Shown: positions 44,816-63,214 of the stretch, piece after piece
Numbering within the stretch: position 1 is the stretch's first letter
Layout of the letters: each line of letters starts with the position of its first letter
Source of the DNA: Phymorhynchus buccinoides
Taxonomy: Eukaryota; Mollusca; Gastropoda; Neogastropoda; Raphitomidae
Reading direction: 5' to 3'
Assembly: GCA_017654935.2 (NCBI GenBank)
Contig: CM065695.1
Location: forward strand, 23,402,812-23,466,811
DNA: 64,000 nt
Notes under the pieces: model-generated
Told to the model about the DNA's origin: nothing
The model's database searches: none
Seen by the model: the letters and a program-made list of their open reading frames with translations, nothing else
Position numbers and translations under genes: made by a program

Positions 44816-46070
44816 AAATTGGAATGTGTTGGCTGAATGCAGCGGGGAGACCAGTGAAAACTGAAGACCTGACACATATGTACCATTATGGCCATATGGC
44901 TGGAAACACAGAATGAATGTGTTGGCTGAATGCAGCAGGGAGACCAGTGAAAACTGAAGACCTGACACATATGTACCATTATGGCCATATGGCTGGAAAC
45001 ACAGAAAAAGAATGAATGTGTTGGCTGAATGCAGCAGGGAGACCAGTGAAAACTGAAGACCTGACACATATGTACCATTATGGCCATATGGCTGGAAACA
45101 CAGAATGAATGTGTTGGCTGAATGCAGCGGGGAGACCAGTGAAAACTGAAGACCTGACACATATGTACCATTATGGCCATATGGCTGGAAACACAGAATG
45201 AATGTGTTGGCTGAATGCAGCAGGGAGACCAGTGAAAACTGAAGACCTGACACATATGTACCATTATGGCCATATGGCTGGAAACACAGAAAAAGAATGA
45301 ATGTGTTGGCTGAATGCAGCAGGGAGACCAGTGAAAACTGAAGACCTGACACATATGTACCATTATGGCCATATGGCTGGAAACACAGAAAAAGAATGAA
45401 TGTGTTGGCTGAATGCAGCGGGGAGACCAGTGAAAACTGAAGACCTGACACATATGTACCATTATGGCCATATGGCTGGAAACGCAGAATGAATGTGTTG
45501 GCTGAATGCAGAGGGGAGACCAGTGAAAACTGAAGACCTGACACATATGTACCATTATGGCCATATGGCTGGAAACACAGAAGAAGAATGAATGTGTTGG
45601 CTGAATGCAGCGGGGAGACCAGTGAAAACTGAAGACTGACACATATGTACCATTATGGCCATATGGCTGGAAACGCAGAAAAAATGAATGTGTTGGCTGA
45701 ATGCAGAGGGGAGACCAGTGAAAACTGAAGACCTGACACATATGTACCATTATGGCCATATGGCTGGAAACGCAGAATGAATGTGTTGGCTGAATGCAGC
45801 GGGGAGACCAGTGAAAACTGAAGACCTGACACATATGTACCATTATGGCCATATGGCTGGAAACACAGAAGAAGAATGAATGTGTTGGCTGAATGCAGCA
45901 GGGAGACCAGTGAAAACTGAAGACCTGACACATATGTACCATTATGGCCATATGGCTGGAAACACAGAAGAAGAATGAATGTGTTGGCTGAATGCAGTGG
46001 GGAGACCAGTGAAAACTGAAAACCGGACACATTTATCTCACCCATTATGGCCAGGGAACGCAGAAGAAGC
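44815..46070 (+). repeat. Tandem array of a dispersed-repeat tail, 13 copies of about 92-100 bp
   Basis: The unit begins gaatgtgttggctgaatgca and holds gagaccagtgaaaactgaag and accattatggccatatggct. Copy length varies mainly through an (aga)n spacer (cacagaatga versus cacagaaaaagaatga). Minus-strand frames of 421, 303 and 130 codons across it ([17 protein letters not shown] and frame variants) are repeat artefacts. The last unit reverts to the older form (ctgaaaaccggacacat), like the solo element at 26945. Confidence 0.93.
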
Positions 46071-46110
46071 AGGATTATACTGTATTAACAGCTGGAACTG
46101 AAGAAGTAAT

Positions 46111-46522
46111 GGTAAAGGTAAAGATGTGCCACCCCCCATGCATTTCTCGGTTAATTGTATTTTTCCGTTTTTGCCTTTCTTACCAAACATAAAGCTGTAT
46201 TTTAGGAACATTTTTAGCTAATTACCTTTTTGGAATACTAACCCTAACCCTAACCCTAGCCCTAAACCTAACCCTACCCCCCACTATGTACTGCAGTACA
46301 CCGCTATTTGTCACAGTTGTGGTTCGTTGCGTTTTTCCGTCTTATACGGTGGGGGGTAGGGTTAGGGTTAGGGCTAGGGTTAGGGTTAGGGTTAGTATTC
46401 CAAAAAGGTTATTAGCTAAAAATGTTCCTAAAATACAGCTTTATGTATGGTAAGAAAGGCAATAACGGAAAAATACAATGAACCGAGATAGGTAGGGGGG
46501 GTGGCACATCTTGACCTTTACC
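46111..46522. mobile_element. Foldback element with internal telomere-like (CCCTAA)n, 8-bp target duplication
   Basis: The arms 46111-46283 and about 46347-46522 are reverse complements with few mismatches. The inner part of each arm is a run of ccctaa units (46239-46275) or ttaggg units (46357-46396), facing each other across a loop of about 60 bp. The 8-mer gaagtaat directly abuts both ends (46103-46110 and 46523-46530), showing that the palindrome inserted as a unit. No open frame. Confidence 0.88.
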
Positions 46523-47318
46523 GAAGTAATTATGGACCAGGCCTCGTAGGTGGACTAGTCCCTGCCAAGGGCAGCTTCTTAATCTGATTTATCACCATCC
46601 ACGACTCGTTGCCTATTGCTCAAGTCCCTAATCCAAGCATATATCTGTCCCCTGATGCTGTACTCTGTGTGTGTGTCGCTGTGTGTGTGTGTGTGTGTGC
46701 GTCACTGTGCGTGCGTGTGTTCATCGTGTATTCCTGAATAAATATGTTGAGATTTCTGTGTGTGTATACATGTACATGTTGATGAAAAATATACTAAAGG
46801 TTTGCACTTAGACAGAGAGAGACAGACAGACAGAGACAAAGACAGAGAGTCTTTAGTGCATTGGCTACAGTCCAGAATTTTTCTTTCTCCGCACACTGCA
46901 AGCAAGATTTTCACAGCAGTTTTTTGTTGTTGCTTTTTTAGTTTTTTTGGGGGGATGTCACACATAACGATAAATGCATCTTAACTCCAGATAAAGGGGT
47001 CACAGTTGAAAAAAATCAACACTTTTAAGTCTTGAATACATTATAGCACATAACCATAAAACATAAATTCATGCACGCACATTTTTCTTCTTTGTTGATT
47101 GTTCAGACAGGGAATTCGGAAGCCAGCGGCACATGAACAAAGGTGCTGTACACCAATGACTCTCCAAAGGACATGCACATTCATCAAGTCACACACTCCA
47201 ACACACCAACAACTAGAATCAATCTTACAGACAGCAAATAATATTCTATGCCCACTTTATTGGGAAAAGCACACCATTTCAAAGAGCAGTGTTAACAGAG
47301 ATAATCATTTCACAGTAG

Positions 47319-47436
47319 CATGGGTGCAACTCCCCCAAATGAAATAAAATGAAAGGCATGGCCCTGGAAGGGTACAGGGGCAGAGCCCCGTCTGACAATT
47401 CAGGGGGGCAACAGAGAGAGAGAGAGAGAGAGAGAT

Positions 47437-47478
<42 letters not shown>

Positions 47479-47694
47479 AGAGACAGACACACAGTTAAAA
47501 TGATAGACAGTTTTGATTAAACTTGCAAAATTATTACATTGCCTTTGTAAACTTCCAAGATAGAACAACTAAGTTCAAAATGCCCCAAATCGCTTGTGGT
47601 CATTTTTGTTTTTGGATGAATTAAAAAAAATGAAGTTCAGCTTCTGGTAATATTAAAAATACTTAAATCAGAGTAGCACCCATGCAGTAGTTTC
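47319..47694 (+). mobile_element. MITE with CATGGGTGC inverted termini, copy 2, flanked by cagtag
   Basis: The ends are catgggtgcaactccccc and gagtagcacccatg. The flanking cagtag at 47313-47318 and 47695-47700 is a 6-bp duplication. An internal GA microsatellite (47410-47475) has expanded. The middle matches copy 3 (aaaatgccccaaatcgcttg). It lies just downstream of the RPP40 stop. Confidence 0.88.
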
Positions 47695-47834
47695 AATGAG
47701 CAGGACATTATACATAATTCATTCAGGTATGTCTGTATGTACACATGCATGAACACATACACTCTCACTCTAGTTGAACACATACACTCTCAGTTTTCAG
47801 ATACACACACACACACACACACACAGAGTTGCTA

Positions 47835-49450
47835 TCACTGGCAGAAGTCTTGGGGGCCATAGGCGGAGTACAGCCAGTACTCTTTGTTGGGGAAGCAAAC
47901 CCAGGTGTGGCTGTGGTCCCCACACTGCAGAAAGCCGTGCTCCCTGGAGCCAACGGACACCGGGCAGTCCTGGAAGCTGTGCAGCGTCAAAGAGCCGAAC
48001 CTCACCTGGCAGTCTTCACCACCCCCCTCCGCTTCTCTCCTGCCATCACAACAGACAGACAGGACTATCGGTGAATTGCTCCATGTTTGTTTTTGTTGGC
48101 CAAATATTGTATAGACAGGCAAAACCTAAATGACAGAAACTTTAAAGTAGAGATAATCGAACTTAAGCTGTGAATGAAATTCTGCTTAACGTCCTCTTGT
48201 CTGGAACAGACACATATGGGACATTAGTAGATATAAAGATGGTGGGAACGATCCTGGAGGCAATGTCCGGAGGCAGTGTAACACCAGGAAAGTCCCAAAT
48301 TTTTAACAATACAGATGTGTATAAGTATAAAGAAATTTTGCTATACCTTGTTTTGCTATATATAAATTAGGTTATTATGTCGATCTAACATGATTTGAGG
48401 GTGCTGAATCCAAATTGTAAATGGCATTTTGAGTTATGACGTAAGTCAAAATGGCCGCCATGAGACTCCAGAGAACTGTATTCTCACTCTGCATGTCGAA
48501 CGTAAGCTATTTAACCCTCTTGCATTTATTCTGACCAATACTGACAAGCCGGAAGTTCCCCTCCGTGCATTCAAGCCGGCCAAAACCTGCTGCAGCTTGC
48601 CCCCACTCTGAGTCCCCTTTTGATGGCGTCTCCATCACTCACAAAGTTCTGACTTGTTAGCCATACACTATGAAGAAGCTTCTCACTAGCAATGATGCAA
48701 TGTTAATTGTAAGGTGCTATGTGTGGTTCAAAAGACAGATTTTCTCAAACATACATGTGTGAAAGTACCTGAGCACTAAAAGAAATTTTTCCTGTAACAT
48801 AAGCGAATGCAAGAGGGTTAACATTTGACACGAATGCAGAGACAATAGCACTCCTAATACTTTCTGATAAGAATTGTCCTGCCTAATAAATTATATCTTA
48901 CGGGTTTAATGGTGTTTGTACTGTCTGAAAAGCCAGGCTCACTAGATTTATCGGTTGCAGTATGATTAGCAAACAATGCCATATAAAATTGTGGTGGAAA
49001 TTTGAAAATATTGCAACTTACTGCATGCTTTTGAAAGAATAGGAAAAAACGTCCATGAGCAATATCAAAGAAATGAGCCATTGTGGATGGCCTGGCAATA
49101 GGGCATTTGCTGCGTGCCGGCGACCTTGAATTTCACTGAGTTGAAAGTAGAGAGTTAAATTTGAAAGGTCAGCGTAACTCAGGCAGAACGAGTGCGGGCA
49201 AATTAGTAGTCTAGTATAGAGAACGAACACTCGTGGCAAATGCCCTATTCACATTCCGTGCATCTTACCTGACCCGGTCCAGCAGCCAAGCTGTGGAGGC
49301 AGGCGTCATGAAGCCGGTCAATGTCAGAACACAGCACCGCTGGCAGGGGCTGCAGGGGAAGGGGCACTCCAGCGTGGACAGAAAGCTGTCGGCACTGCTC
49401 TCTGACCTGTGCAAAAACTGTGCCACTTGAACATTGTCCTCATGTCACTC

Positions 49451-49494
<44 letters not shown>

Positions 49495-52400
49495 TTAACA
49501 AACAAAATTTATAACAATTTTAAGAGCAAACCCCTTAAAAACATCCAGGTGTCCTCTAAAAATCTAAAGGCATATTTTGTGAGTTGATTATGACCACCTG
49601 ATTTCAAAGATAGAATTAACACTGGTGTGTGTGTACAAAAGTGAGAGCCAAGAGAGAGAGAAAGTCATCTCTGATTATAGCCTACGGAAGCAGAGGAGGC
49701 GACTATTTAGTACAGAAATCTGAGCTGAAATTTTGGTGAATCTGACATCATGGTCTGCAAGTAGAAATCCTAAGGAACCATTCTACCAAGTTTTGTTAAG
49801 ATCGGTTCAGTAGTTTAAACGCTATGACATGGAACATACATTTTATTACATACAGACGCACACAAACACACACACAGACAGAGAAACTCATAACCCTCGT
49901 TCCCATTTCAACGTACTCCTGTTCTTACAGAACTGGAAGTACAAAAACAAAGACACTACCCTACTCGCACCTTTCTCAAACATTAACACTTTTCTTCGTT
50001 CCACTTACATATCCACCCCACAGGCGACAGCTCCCAGCCATTCCCACAATGCTTCTTTTCCGCACGACTGCTCCGTTTCCTTGGCAATGCAGCCATCAAC
50101 CAATGGCGTCATTGCGCGGCTCAACCACTGAGTTTCCACTCGTAATGGAACGGGGGTCACTGCCAAGCCTTTGTCCTTAAAGAACTTGGCCACCGAACTG
50201 GGGCAGACAGCGTTGTCTGTGAAATGAACATGGAAACATTACTGTCAACACAGCGGACTCCTCAAGGAGGACCTCACTCACGCTGGCCCTGCGACAATTA
50301 TATTGTCGTCATCAGTATGAGGCTTAGTTGGTGATGTCATGCATATCGTCGGTGAAATTCATAAACCTTGTATCTCAATTTTGGTAGTTTTAAGAAAAAT
50401 GAAAAAAACTGTTTTAAAAATCAACCGCGTTGACCACAATTGATTAACTATGATGAATATGTTGTTCAAGACATTGTGAGTTAAGTCCTGCATTTTGCTA
50501 AAATTACTTACAATTTTTTTTTTTAAACTTGGAAAGAACGAAGATACAAGGTTTTTGTCCTTAACTAGATCTGAATTTGGGACTTACGAGTTTTTCTTCT
50601 ATTTTCACAACCTCTTTTACTCCAGATAGAAAGTCGTTAGAGATACAAGCTTTTGGTGGAAGGTGGCTGGAAAATTAGAGAGCTGACTATGTATCTAACT
50701 CAAAAAACCCAAAAATCGAGATACAAGTTTTTTTAAAATTTCACAGATGATATATTAGATCAGAACAGGCTCCACTGAACCCCATCAAAGTGATTCAGCA
50801 GCAGTGCAGTGTCTCCTCGGGTAGTTGTTTCTTGATACTTAACATAGATTTTCTCACTGTGGACTGCTGGTTTCGGATTCTACAGTTGGGACTGGGAATG
50901 AGCGGCATAGGAGCAACGCCATTGTATGACCTAGAAGTTAAGACAGCAAAAACAACAAAAAGGTTATTGTTAACTGTGACAACGACAAAATAAAATTAAT
51001 TATCAAATTTATTGTAAAAGCAAGACAATGAAAATTGAAAACAAAAAAGTTACAGTCAAGTTAAACAATGACAAAGAGAAGAAAACACATCAGATCTGCT
51101 GTGTTGCTGTGATTTGCCAATATCTTACAACTGATGCAACAAGACTTGTCATTTCTCAAACGTGACCCAGCACCACGAAAGGGACATTAAGTGTCAAACT
51201 GACCATTCTGAGAAAAAATATACACTTCAGACAATTCTCTTTATAATGATACAAGAACCATTCTTGGATCTCCTTTCGTTCCAGAGTTATGAGCATTTAA
51301 AGTTAGTAGGGTGAGTGTCAGCCATTTTGAGAAAACACTGTCTAAAGTCTAGCCTAGCTGAAGAAAATGCATTTTAAAACACTTATAAGACCATTTGGAG
51401 ACCATATTAAAGATTATCCTTTATAAATATGAAAGATAAGATGTTAGAGAACACAAAAATACCCATAATTCAAAATTGACCAAAAATGAGATTTTTGACT
51501 TTGCAAGCCTGTTGTGAGAAACTAGCCCAGCGACTTAATGTCCCTTTCGTGGTGCTGGGTCACAAATATGTTTATCTTTGTGGTTTGTCTGCCTCTTAAT
51601 TTTTCAACCTGTGAACAACTTGACACAAAAAAAGTATTTTGATGAAACTTTGCAGTTGGTTATAGATTCACACAAAATATAATCCAATGGAGTAGAATCA
51701 ATTTTAAAACATTCTTTTCACAACCCTTCCTTATTACAAAAACAACACTAGCCCCCCCCCCCCCCCCCCCCCCAATGCCAGCTATTTGATTTCACACTCC
51801 CTTTTCTTTTCTTATTCCTGCTTCTTCACCCATAACCCAATCCAACTCTCTATTTCTCTCTCTCTGCCCCCACCTGATATGTGCTCACCTTTCCCATTTA
51901 CCACAACCCCCCTCCCTTCCCTCCACACCCCTGGCCTTATCCCTTTTAATGGCCAGCCACATGTCCACTAAAATCGTACGACTGTACGATATGATTCGAT
52001 CACGTGGTCTCGAAGAACAAATGTGACTCGCGCTTCGAGACCACGTGATTGAATCGTATCGTACAGTCGTGCGATTTTAGTGGACGTCTGGCTGGCCCTT
52101 TAGTCCATAGCCTTCACTCACCTGCCTGTCACCCGCTGAAGAAGAACCAAGTTCGAAAGCTCCCCAATGTCAACTCCATCAGGTCAGATCTACCTCTTCA
52201 TTTTTGTTCCTCTGCAACACTAGCCTCTACCTAAAGGACTGAACTATATCTAGTATGACTTAAAAGCTTTGCAGCCTCCTGTTAGTAGCCTAACTTGTCT
52301 CCCTTGATGGAGGTTGGCACTGTATCGGTGCTCCATTTTGTTCGGTTGTTTGCTCAGCTTTTTAAAAAAAAACATTAACAGCTATTCTATTCTTTTCTCA

Positions 52401-53383
52401 TACCATGAGGGGTCCAAGAGAAGAGAAAGTCGAACGTCAGGTCCAGACGATCTTTCAGACACCACAGCACTCGTTCGTAGCCCTTCCGACCTGGCGTGAA
52501 ACATTTGGCCTGTAGGTCAATGTCAATCACTGCAACAGAAGAGGGACAAAATATCACAGCGGTACTTCAGTTATGGACTGGCTTTATTTTTTGCTTGTTT
52601 GCAAAAACAATCTAAATAGAAAAGCGTACATAATTTCCATTGATCAGTTGTTGCTTTTCAATCAACCATAAAACACTTTTTTTTCAGAACTGCACTGTGC
52701 TTGGGTTGGCAACACTTACCATATTTCATTGGGTGTTTGCCTGAAAAGGCAGACGGCTTTCCTTCCAGTCCCAACTGTTCGTAGGTATCCTTGGTGACGT
52801 GTAGAATTAGATGACCTTTGATGGAAACACACACACACACACAATCTTTTAACTACTTAGCATTTTCATTTTTTTTTTATATATTACAAATCTGACAATA
52901 TTCAGAGTGGCGGAATTCCTTTTTGGTTTACAGTTTAATGAAAATAGGAGACAAGATTTGGGGACTATTTTGTAAGTGGGATTCTACTAATTCTAAGTAA
53001 ACATAAATTAACACCACAATGCATTACTTGGATTATTGTATTAAAAAAAAATGAATACACCATCTCAGCTCTATTCAACGAAAGTTTATTTCAAAAGAGA
53101 AATATAAAGAAACAACCTCAATATTAAATATTGCAATCTACAGCTAAGTTAAAAAAGAAGGCTGGGCTACTTATATATGGGAAGTTGTAATACATATATT
53201 GTATACAAATGCCATGCACACACATATGCACACAAACATTCCAAACAACAAATAATATCTAGATTGATGACTCTTACAAACCGTTACCAAACAAGAGACA
53301 GTGGATCAACTGACCTGTTGGAATGACCGCAACACAGTTTTGGGTGTCGATGTGTCGTCGATGTGACAGCATGTACAACTGAC
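47835..53383 (-). CDS. RPP40: RPP40, ribonuclease P/MRP protein subunit p40, 5' end missing
   Basis: Minus-strand exons are 53383-53315, 52815-52720, 52529-52404, 50216-50009, 49406-49269 and 48039-47835 (stop TGA at 47837-47835). Borders are GT-AG throughout and the phases join, giving about 280 residues. Recognisable blocks are HIDTQNCVAVIPTG, HLILHVTKDTYEQLGLEGKP, AFSGKHPMKY, VIDIDLQAKCF, DLTFDFLFSW, ALWEWLGAVACGVD, VLTLTGFMTP and the C-terminus NKEYWLYSAYGPQDFCQ. These follow human RPP40 from about residue 91 to the end, as remembered. The protein is part of nuclear RNase P and MRP, which mature tRNA and rRNA. About 90 N-terminal residues are not found and should lie in or beyond the gap at 54908-55407, since the interval up to it is filled by copies of the first visible exon. 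Confidence 0.9.
48175..48316 (+). mobile_element. SINE-like dispersed repeat, tttaacgtcct family
   Basis: gaaattctgcttaacgtcct cttgtctggaacagacacat atgggacattag ... ttttaacaatacagatg. It is the same family as 61803-61922 and 63030-63178. It lies in the last RPP40 intron, opposite to the gene. Confidence 0.82.
48515..48817. mobile_element. MITE with CCCTCTTGCATT termini, TTAA flanks
   Basis: TTAA at 48511-48514 and 48818-48821 brackets ccctcttgcatttattc ... gcgaatgcaagaggg, an inverted repeat. No coding capacity. It lies in the RPP40 intron before the last exon. Confidence 0.82.
49448..49493. repeat. (GT)n microsatellite in an RPP40 intron
   Basis: An uninterrupted gt run of about 40 bp lies about 45 bp upstream (on minus) of the exon 49406-49269 acceptor. 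On the minus strand it is a CA tract. Confidence 0.92.
49630..49860 (+). repeat. Possible retroposon 3' end, RPP40 intron
   Basis: accaagttttgttaagatcg gttcagtagtttaaacgcta tgacatggaacatac then acagacgcacacaaacacac resembles the 3' ends common in RTE/Proto-type elements (motif knowledge only). The upstream border is unclear. Confidence 0.4.
50343..50756. mobile_element. Possible MITE with imperfect termini, RPP40 intron
   Basis: The left segment atatcgtcggtgaaattcat ... ccttgtatctcaattttgg and the right segment aaaaatcgagatacaag ... aaatttcacagatgatata are approximate reverse complements. Ends are not sharply defined and no duplication is clear. Confidence 0.45.
51162..51563. mobile_element. 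MITE with 31-bp inverted termini (GTGACCCAGCACCACG)
   Basis: The left arm gtgacccagcaccacgaaag ... cattaagt (51162-51192) is reverse-complemented at the right end (acttaatgtccctttcgtgg ... gggtcac, 51533-51563) with no mismatch that I can see. About 400 bp, noncoding. It lies in an RPP40 intron. Confidence 0.88.
51949..52102. mobile_element. Foldback element (GGCCAGCCACATGTCC), about 65-bp arms
   Basis: The left arm ggccagccacatgtccacta ... gattcgatcacgtggtctcg is mirrored by cgagaccacgtgattgaatc ... agtggacgtctggctggcc, with a loop of about 25 bp. A single-arm relative is at 33440-33497. It lies in an RPP40 intron. Confidence 0.85.
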
Positions 53384-53468
53384 CTGAAACAAACGACAGC
53401 GGCACAGTTTTGGGTGTTGATGTGTCGTTGATGTGAGCATGTACAACTGACCTGAAACAAATGACAGT

Positions 53469-53602
53469 AGCTCTGTGCTGTGAAAAGAATAAAATAAAAG
53501 TAAGATTGTGCTGGTTTACTGTTTGTAAAAACTTTCGTTTACAAAAAGTAAACCAGCACAATCTTTTACTTTTATTTTATTCTTTTCACAGCACAGAGCT
53601 AC
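53469..53602. repeat. Foldback of about 60-bp arms within the RPP40 exon array
   Basis: gtagctctgtgctgtgaaaa ... gtgctggtttactgttt (left) is mirrored by aaaaagtaaaccagcacaat ... ttttcacagcacagagctac (right) with a loop of about 10 bp. It splits the tandem copies of the RPP40 exon. It is either a MITE or a local inverted duplication. Confidence 0.82.
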
Positions 53603-53893
53603 CTTCAAAAAGTATACACAGTTAGTGGTGTTTGTGGTTTCTTTGATCTAATATTATCTCCATTATGGGTAGAACACCACTGGCATCCTTTATGGATCCA
53701 CCACTATTAACAGTGGCATTTTAAGCTATAAAGCCTTTTCAAGCCACATTTGTACAGTGCATGGAGGGTTGGTAGTGTTTTGTTGTATAATTTGTTCATA
53801 AACAAATGACAGTGACACACTTTTGGGTGCCGATGTGTTGTCGATGTGACACCATGTACAACTGATCTGAAACAAATGACAGTGACACAGTTT

Positions 53894-54281
53894 TCTTTTT
53901 CCTATTGGAGATGTTTATCCTGCCCCTCGCCCAAAGTCTTCATTTAGACTGCAATTGGCGCACAGGATGCATGCTTTGTGAGTTCGTGTCATCCATTCCA
54001 CCTGCACAACATGGCCTACTCCTACCGATTTAACGTATGCATAAGATCTTTGTGCATATGCGTTCGCACACTGGACCTCTGTTTTAAGTCTCATCCGAAG
54101 GACTTTCTCCCCAACTGATGTCAGGTACCCATTTTACACCTGGGTGGAGTGAGGAAAATAGGAGTAAAGTGTCTTTCCCAAGGACACACCACTGCGACTC
54201 GAGCTGGATTCGAACCTGCACACTCGCAAACCTGACGGATTACAAGCCAGTGACTCAACCAACTGAGCTACAGTGGCTCCA
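53894..54281 (-). mobile_element. tRNA-derived SINE, minus orientation, inserted in the RPP40 exon array
   Basis: Minus strand from about 54281: ggagccactgtagctcagtt ggttgagtc (A box) and caggttcgaatccagc (B box), with a tRNA-like cloverleaf length and an anticodon-loop-like cttgtaatc. The body matches the element at 25890-26200 (gtctcatccgaa, taacgtatgc). It is a retroposon, not a functional tRNA. Confidence 0.75.
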
Positions 54282-54907
54282 GTTCGGGGTGTCGATGTGT
54301 CCTTGATGTAACAGCATGCACAACTGATCTGCAACAAACGACAGTGACACAGTTTGGCGTGTCGTTGTGCCATCGATGTGACAGCATGCACAACTGACCT
54401 GAAACAAATGACAGTGGTGCAATTTTTGGTGTCAATGTGTTGATGTGTCATCACATACAAATGACCTGTACACACGGCACAGTTTTGTGTGTCAACGAGT
54501 CATCAGTGTGACAGCATGTGCAATTGACTTCCGAGAAACAAATGACAGTGACAACAGCTCTCGGTCTTAAATGTGTCAGTGATGTGACAGAATGTACAAC
54601 TGGCTTGAAATGCAGTGACAGCAAACATAGTTTTGGGCGTCAGTGTGTTAATGTGTATGACAATATATATTGTGACATGAAATACAATGACAGCGACAAG
54701 GGACTGTTTGGGGTATAGATGTGTCATCATGACAGAATGTGCAATTGACCTGAAATTCAATAACAACAAGAAGCAAGTTTTAAGAGCCAGTGTGTCCTCT
54801 GTATGACACCTTGACACCATGTAGAACTGACTTGAAAAACAATGATACATACCAATCTTTCACATTCCACTTTCCAGCTACAGTGGAACCTCCCTTAGAA
54901 GACCTCC

Positions 54908-55407
54908 NNNNNNNNNNNNNNNNNNNNNNNNNNNNNNNNNNNNNNNNNNNNNNNNNNNNNNNNNNNNNNNNNNNNNNNNNNNNNNNNNNNNNNNNNNNNN
55001 NNNNNNNNNNNNNNNNNNNNNNNNNNNNNNNNNNNNNNNNNNNNNNNNNNNNNNNNNNNNNNNNNNNNNNNNNNNNNNNNNNNNNNNNNNNNNNNNNNNN
55101 NNNNNNNNNNNNNNNNNNNNNNNNNNNNNNNNNNNNNNNNNNNNNNNNNNNNNNNNNNNNNNNNNNNNNNNNNNNNNNNNNNNNNNNNNNNNNNNNNNNN
55201 NNNNNNNNNNNNNNNNNNNNNNNNNNNNNNNNNNNNNNNNNNNNNNNNNNNNNNNNNNNNNNNNNNNNNNNNNNNNNNNNNNNNNNNNNNNNNNNNNNNN
55301 NNNNNNNNNNNNNNNNNNNNNNNNNNNNNNNNNNNNNNNNNNNNNNNNNNNNNNNNNNNNNNNNNNNNNNNNNNNNNNNNNNNNNNNNNNNNNNNNNNNN
55401 NNNNNNN
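54908..55407. other. Assembly gap, 500 N, at the RPP40/TTLL9 divergent interval
   Basis: A placeholder of exactly 500 N. To its left, 54881-54907 is the start of a dispersed repeat (acagtggaacctcc) also seen at 151. The missing 5' exons of RPP40 (minus) and TTLL9 (plus), and any shared promoter, must lie here or be misplaced, so the true gap is likely larger. Confidence 0.97.
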
Positions 55408-55455
55408 TATTTTTGTGTGTCAGTCTTACATTGTGCCTTTTTGTTTTTAATTTAG

Positions 55456-62991
<7,536 letters not shown>

Positions 62992-63029
62992 GTCAGAAGG
63001 CTTTCACCACACGTGGTTTTGCTGAATGA

Positions 63030-63178
63030 ATGAATGAAAATCCGTTTAACGTCCTCCGGTCTGAAGCAGACACATATGGGACATTAGTAGATATAAAGAT
63101 AGTGGGAACGATCCTGGAGGCAATGCCAGGAGGTAGTGCAACTCCAGGAAAGTCCCGAATTTTTAACGATACAGATGT
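63030..63178 (+). mobile_element. SINE-like dispersed repeat, tttaacgtcct family
   Basis: aatgaaaatccgtttaacgt cctccggtctgaagcagaca cat ... cccgaatttttaacgataca gatg. The gatg end and tttaacgtcct start define the unit (about 145 bp). It lies downstream of TTLL9 exon 62878-62991. Confidence 0.82.
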
Positions 63179-63214
63179 ATTCACAACCTTAAAAATGATT
63201 TGCTGTTTGATGAT

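Larger units (their letters stand above)
53384..54850 (-). repeat. Decaying tandem copies of RPP40 exon 53315-53383, about ten units of about 65-75 bp
   Basis: Read on minus, each unit contains ttgtttcag, then gtcagttgtacatgctgtca and a version of catcgacgacacatcgacac ccaaaactgtg. That is the acceptor and body of the RPP40 exon. Clear copies start near 53452, 53874, 54345, 54415 and 54480; weaker ones continue to about 54850. The array is interrupted by a foldback (53469-53602) and a SINE (53894-54281). The 53385-53452 copy directly abuts the real exon, so the junction cag/gtcagttg serves as its end and as the next unit's start. Most copies have frame or motif damage. Confidence 0.88.

Noticed and set aside
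44633..46045. Minus-strand frames of 421, 303 and 130 codons with SHMAIMVHMC repeats
   Set aside because: Translation of the 13-copy dispersed-repeat satellite; no start context, splice structure or family.
54190..54281. Possible tRNA gene on the minus strand
   Set aside because: A and B boxes are present, but the sequence continues into a shared SINE body and recurs in the element at 25890-26200, so it is a retroposon head.
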